The notes under the pieces were generated by a model. That model saw only the letters and a list, made by a program, of their open reading frames with translations, ran no database searches and was not told the origin of the DNA. The translations under genes and the position numbers were made by a program. A stretch of DNA of 64,000 nt from Rhodobacteraceae bacterium IMCC1335 (GTDB taxonomy: Bacteria; Pseudomonadota; Alphaproteobacteria; Rhodobacterales; Rhodobacteraceae): the NCBI GenBank assembly GCA_039640495.1, contig CP046864.1, positions 1,364,001 through 1,428,000 on the forward strand. Direction: 5' to 3'. Positions 61,211-64,000 of this stretch are shown here, piece after piece; position 1 is the first letter of the stretch, and the number at the start of each line of letters is the position of its first letter.

Positions 61211-61248
61211 TGTAAAAAGCCCCGACTGACTAAGCGGGGCTTTTTACA
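61211..61248. terminator. Bidirectional rho-independent terminator between cysE and pdhC
   Basis: TGTAAAAAGCCCCG (61211-61224) and CGGGGCTTTTTACA (61235-61248) form a perfect 14-bp stem with a ten-base loop; a T-run lies on the 3' side in both directions. It separates convergent cysE and the pdh operon. Confidence 0.92.
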
Positions 61249-61271
61249 TAGGACGCGAGTCTGCGCGGAAC

Positions 61272-62600
61272 TTAGGCCAGCATCGCCATTGGGTTTTCAA
61301 GGTTTTTGACGATTATATTTAAAAGTTCGGCGCCCAAAGCCCCATCGATCACCCGGTGATCCACCGATAATGTCAAGGACATCACGGTTGCAATGCCCAA
61401 CTCGCCCGATGCAGTTACCACGGGCTTTTTCTTGCCCGCGCCCACAGCTAAGATCGCGCCATGGGGGGGATTGATCACGGCATCAAAATTATCGATGCCA
61501 AACATTCCAAGGTTTGAAATTGCAAAGCTGCCCCCCTGATACTCATCCGGGGCCAATTTTCGCCCCTTTGCGCGTGTTGCGAGATCTTTCATCTCGGTGC
61601 TGAGCACGGAGAGGCTTTTTTGATCTGCATCTTTCAGCACGGGTGTGATCAGCCCTCCATCGATGGCCACAGCCACCGCAATATCAGCAGGGGTGAATTG
61701 CAATATACGATCGCCGGCCCAAATGGCATTGGCGGTTGGCACCGTCGTTAGGGCCAGCGCGCAGGCTTTTATCACAAAATCATTCACCGATAATTTTACG
61801 TCACGTTCTGCAAGCGCGGCGTTCATCTCACCGCGAAAGCCGAGCAAATTATCAAGCATAACATCGCGGCGAAGATAGAAATGGGGAACCGTTTGCTTGG
61901 CTTCGGTTAATCTGGCTGCGATTGTTTTGCGCATGCGATCCAATGAGATTTCTTCATAGGCGCGCCCAGCATATAGCTTGGCAATCGTTTCAAAATTAGC
62001 CGATTGGGGCGCAGGGGCGGCGCCGCTTGTGCTTGCCGCGCCGGCCAAAGACGCCGCCGGGCGTTCGACAGACACAGCATTTGCCGCCGCTTTGATATCA
62101 GCTTTTACAATCCGTCCACGCGGCCCGCTACCCGATAGTTTGGTTAAATCAACATCGTTCTGCGCTGCCAATTTGCGCGCCAAGGGCGTTGCAAAAACGC
62201 GTGCGCCCTCTGCCGCCTTTTTTGGTGCGGCGCGCGGCGTCGATTCGGGGGAAGAGGCGAGCGTTGCGGACTTTGCTGGGCTTGATGTGACTGCTTCGGC
62301 GGCCGGGGCAGGGCTTGCAGGCGCACTGGGCGCCGCTGCGACCTCTGAGGAGGATTCGCCATCTTCCAGTAAAACGGCAATCGCGCTATTCACGGCCACA
62401 TTTTCAGTGCCTTCCGCGACCAAAAGTTTGCCAATGATGCCTTCGTCAACTGCTTCAAACTCCATCGTGGCTTTGTCAGTTTCGATTTCAGCCAGCAAAT
62501 CTCCCGAGGCAACAGCATCGCCCTCTTTTACCAACCATTTGGCAAGCGTGCCTTCTTCCATCGTCGGAGACAGCGCTGGCATCAAAATTTCTATAGGCAT
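61272..62600 (-). CDS. pdhC: Pyruvate dehydrogenase E2, dihydrolipoamide acetyltransferase
   Basis: A 442-residue E2. The lipoyl domain (residues 1-80) has [11 protein letters not shown] with lipoyl-lysine K43; an Ala/Pro linker leads to the E1/E3-binding domain ([31 protein letters not shown]), then the catalytic domain with [14 protein letters not shown] near the end (His and Asp). It transfers acetyl groups to CoA. Twelve bases after pdhB with AGGAG before the ATG. Confidence 0.95.
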   Translation of the reverse strand: MPIEILMPALSPTMEEGTLAKWLVKEGDAVASGDLLAEIETDKATMEFEAVDEGIIGKLLVAEGTENVAVNSAIAVLLEDGESSSEVAAAPSAPASPAPAAEAVTSSPAKSATLASSPESTPRAAPKKAAEGARVFATPLARKLAAQNDVDLTKLSGSGPRGRIVKADIKAAANAVSVERPAASLAGAASTSGAAPAPQSANFETIAKLYAGRAYEEISLDRMRKTIAARLTEAKQTVPHFYLRRDVMLDNLLGFRGEMNAALAERDVKLSVNDFVIKACALALTTVPTANAIWAGDRILQFTPADIAVAVAIDGGLITPVLKDADQKSLSVLSTEMKDLATRAKGRKLAPDEYQGGSFAISNLGMFGIDNFDAVINPPHGAILAVGAGKKKPVVTASGELGIATVMSLTLSVDHRVIDGALGAELLNIIVKNLENPMAMLA

Positions 62601-62612
62601 GATCCGATCTCC

Positions 62613-63977
62613 TTAGCGGTAGGTAACAGAATGAACGGCGGCGATAACCTCATCGGTGGTGATCAGGGCATGACGCTCCAAGTTTGCGGCATATGGCATC
62701 GGCACATCTTTGCCGGTGCAATTGATCACAGGCGCGTCCAGATAGTCAAAGGCGCGCTGCATAATCACGGCGGAAAGATGGTTGCCAATCGCTCCAACGG
62801 GGAAGCCTTCTTCCACCGTGACGCAGCGGTTGGTTTTTTGAACCGAGGCCAATACCGTATCGTAATCGATCGGCCGCAAGCTGCGCAGATCAATCACTTC
62901 GGCGCTTATACCCTGCTCTGCCAGTTTATCAGCCGCCTCTAAAGCGTATTGCATGCCGATGCCAAAGCTCACGATGGTAACATCTGTGCCTTCGCGCCAG
63001 ACTCGGGCTTTGCCGAATGGAACGGTGAAATCTTCTATGTCGGGCACGTCGAAACTGCGGCCATATAAGATTTCATTTTCCAAGAATATCACCGGATTGT
63101 TATCGCGAATGGCGCTTTTCAGCAGGCCCTTAGCATCCGAAGCCGAATAGGGCATGGCCACTTTAAGCCCAGGAATATGCGCATACCAGGCTGCGTAATC
63201 TTGGCTATGCTGCGCGCCAACGCGCGCCGCCGCACCATTGGGGCCACGAAACACCATCGGTGCCCCCATTTGACCGCCCGACATGTACAAGGTTTTCGCC
63301 GCAGAATTGATGATTTGATCCATTGCCTGCATGGCAAAATTGAACGTCATGAACTCAACGATTGGCCGAAGCCCGCCAAAGGCTGCACCGACCGCTATGC
63401 CTGCAAACCCGTGTTCGGTGATCGGCGTGTCGATCACGCGCTTTTCTCCAAACTCGTCAAGCAGGCCCTGTGAAATTTTATAGGCCCCTTGATATTCGCC
63501 TACTTCTTCGCCCATCAAAAATACCTTTTGATCTTGCCGCATTTCTTCGGCCATCGCGTCGCGCAAAGCCTCGCGCACCGTTTGTTGTTTCAGCTTTGCG
63601 CCTTCGGGCCAAACGGGCGCGGTATTCGGAGCCAGCGCGGCCGTTGCCGCTTTTGCCGGCGCGGCTGACGCTGGCGCCTCTGCCTGCGAAGGGGCAGGCG
63701 GCGCGGCGCTGGGCTGTGCTGCAGCGGGTTCGCCTTCGGCAAGTATAGTGGCAATCGGGCTGTTCACTTTTACGTTTTCGCTGCCCTCTGCCACGATAAT
63801 TTGCCCAATTATACCTTCGTCAACGGCCTCAAATTCCATTGTTGCCTTATCGGTCTCAATTTCTGCAATGATATCGCCAGCGGCCACAACATCACCTTCT
63901 TTGACCATCCACTTTGCCAATGTACCCTCTTCCATTGTGGGGGAAAGGGCGGGCATAAGAATTTTAATTGCCATCAT
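62613..63977 (-). CDS. pdhB: Pyruvate dehydrogenase E1 beta subunit with lipoyl domain
   Basis: A 454-residue E1 beta. An extra N-terminal lipoyl domain (residues 1-80, ETDKATMEF with K44) precedes the transketolase-like domain: [40 protein letters not shown] and [20 protein letters not shown]. This lipoyl-E1 beta fusion is usual in alphaproteobacteria. AAGGAG precedes the ATG; ATG 63974 is equally possible. Confidence 0.94.
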   Translation of the reverse strand: MMAIKILMPALSPTMEEGTLAKWMVKEGDVVAAGDIIAEIETDKATMEFEAVDEGIIGQIIVAEGSENVKVNSPIATILAEGEPAAAQPSAAPPAPSQAEAPASAAPAKAATAALAPNTAPVWPEGAKLKQQTVREALRDAMAEEMRQDQKVFLMGEEVGEYQGAYKISQGLLDEFGEKRVIDTPITEHGFAGIAVGAAFGGLRPIVEFMTFNFAMQAMDQIINSAAKTLYMSGGQMGAPMVFRGPNGAAARVGAQHSQDYAAWYAHIPGLKVAMPYSASDAKGLLKSAIRDNNPVIFLENEILYGRSFDVPDIEDFTVPFGKARVWREGTDVTIVSFGIGMQYALEAADKLAEQGISAEVIDLRSLRPIDYDTVLASVQKTNRCVTVEEGFPVGAIGNHLSAVIMQRAFDYLDAPVINCTGKDVPMPYAANLERHALITTDEVIAAVHSVTYR

Positions 63978-63985
63978 AAATCTCC

Positions 63986-64000
63986 TTATGCTTTAGGCGT
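63986..64000 (-). CDS. pdhA: Probable last codons of pdhA (E1 alpha), cut by window end
   Basis: On the minus strand ACG CCT AAA GCA TAA leads to a stop eight bases before the pdhB start. Gene order alone suggests this is the end of the E1 alpha gene; five codons cannot confirm it. Confidence 0.3.

Noticed and set aside
62613..63977. Lipoyl domain on PdhB as an unusual fusion
   Set aside because: This architecture is normal for alphaproteobacterial pyruvate dehydrogenase E1 beta.

Overview
The window looks like a chromosomal segment of a marine roseobacter-type alphaproteobacterium (Rhodobacteraceae/Roseobacteraceae). The markers are a compact RcGTA-type gene transfer agent cluster followed by cysE, a CarD regulator, a Suv3-like helicase followed by an S4 protein and a 7Fe ferredoxin, a lipoyl-bearing pyruvate dehydrogenase E1 beta, and many binding-protein-dependent ABC importers. 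A pelagic, low-GC roseobacter such as the Planktomarina/RCA group would fit, but this is inference from gene content. No rRNA, CRISPR array or origin was seen.

Layout. 1-7.6 kb is housekeeping: end of an HpcH/HpaI-type aldolase, SCP2 protein, TPR protein, helicase, S4 protein, ferredoxin, carD, and divergent cobS/cobT. 7.6-14 kb holds a 936-aa trans-envelope protein with GspL-like and GspC/PilP-like ends, a SIMPL protein, a sulfhydrylase (metY-type) and a glycosyltransferase-like protein. 14.2-19.3 kb (minus strand) is a full ugpBAECQ operon for glycerol-3-phosphate and glycerophosphodiesters, with a divergent LysR gene. After a HAD phosphatase, 21.9-28.7 kb (plus strand) is a second UgpB-like ABC operon with a TIM-barrel isomerase, a DeoR/GlpR-type regulator and a GpdQ-like phosphodiesterase. 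The two loci may be parallel routes for scavenging phospholipid headgroups. 28.7-30.4 kb carries decayed gene fragments and GGGAA palindromes.

30.4-37.0 kb pairs a polar amino-acid ABC importer and an RpiR regulator with a divergent dimethylglycine/sarcosine-dehydrogenase-like flavoprotein, probably a uptake-plus-oxidation module for a methylated amine. 37.3-41.6 kb is a mobile-element hotspot: a GH43-like beta-propeller protein, a 5'-truncated EamA transporter abutting a recombinase remnant, and a 1.9-kb segment bounded by tRNA-Tyr and a copy of its last 15 bases. That segment holds a tyrosine-integrase tail and an IS630-type transposase. 41.7-46.1 kb is ribB-ribH-nusB, rlmB and a bactofilin-like membrane protein.

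46.3-60.2 kb is the GTA cluster in standard order g1 to g15: packaging, portal, protease, capsid, connectors, tail tube, chaperones, tape measure, baseplate, peptidase and tip. The last gene, g15, is split by a single in-frame TGA at 58803-58805 with the same frame continuing for 460 codons. This is the most unusual single observation. cysE, a bidirectional terminator and the pdhC-pdhB-(pdhA) operon close the window.
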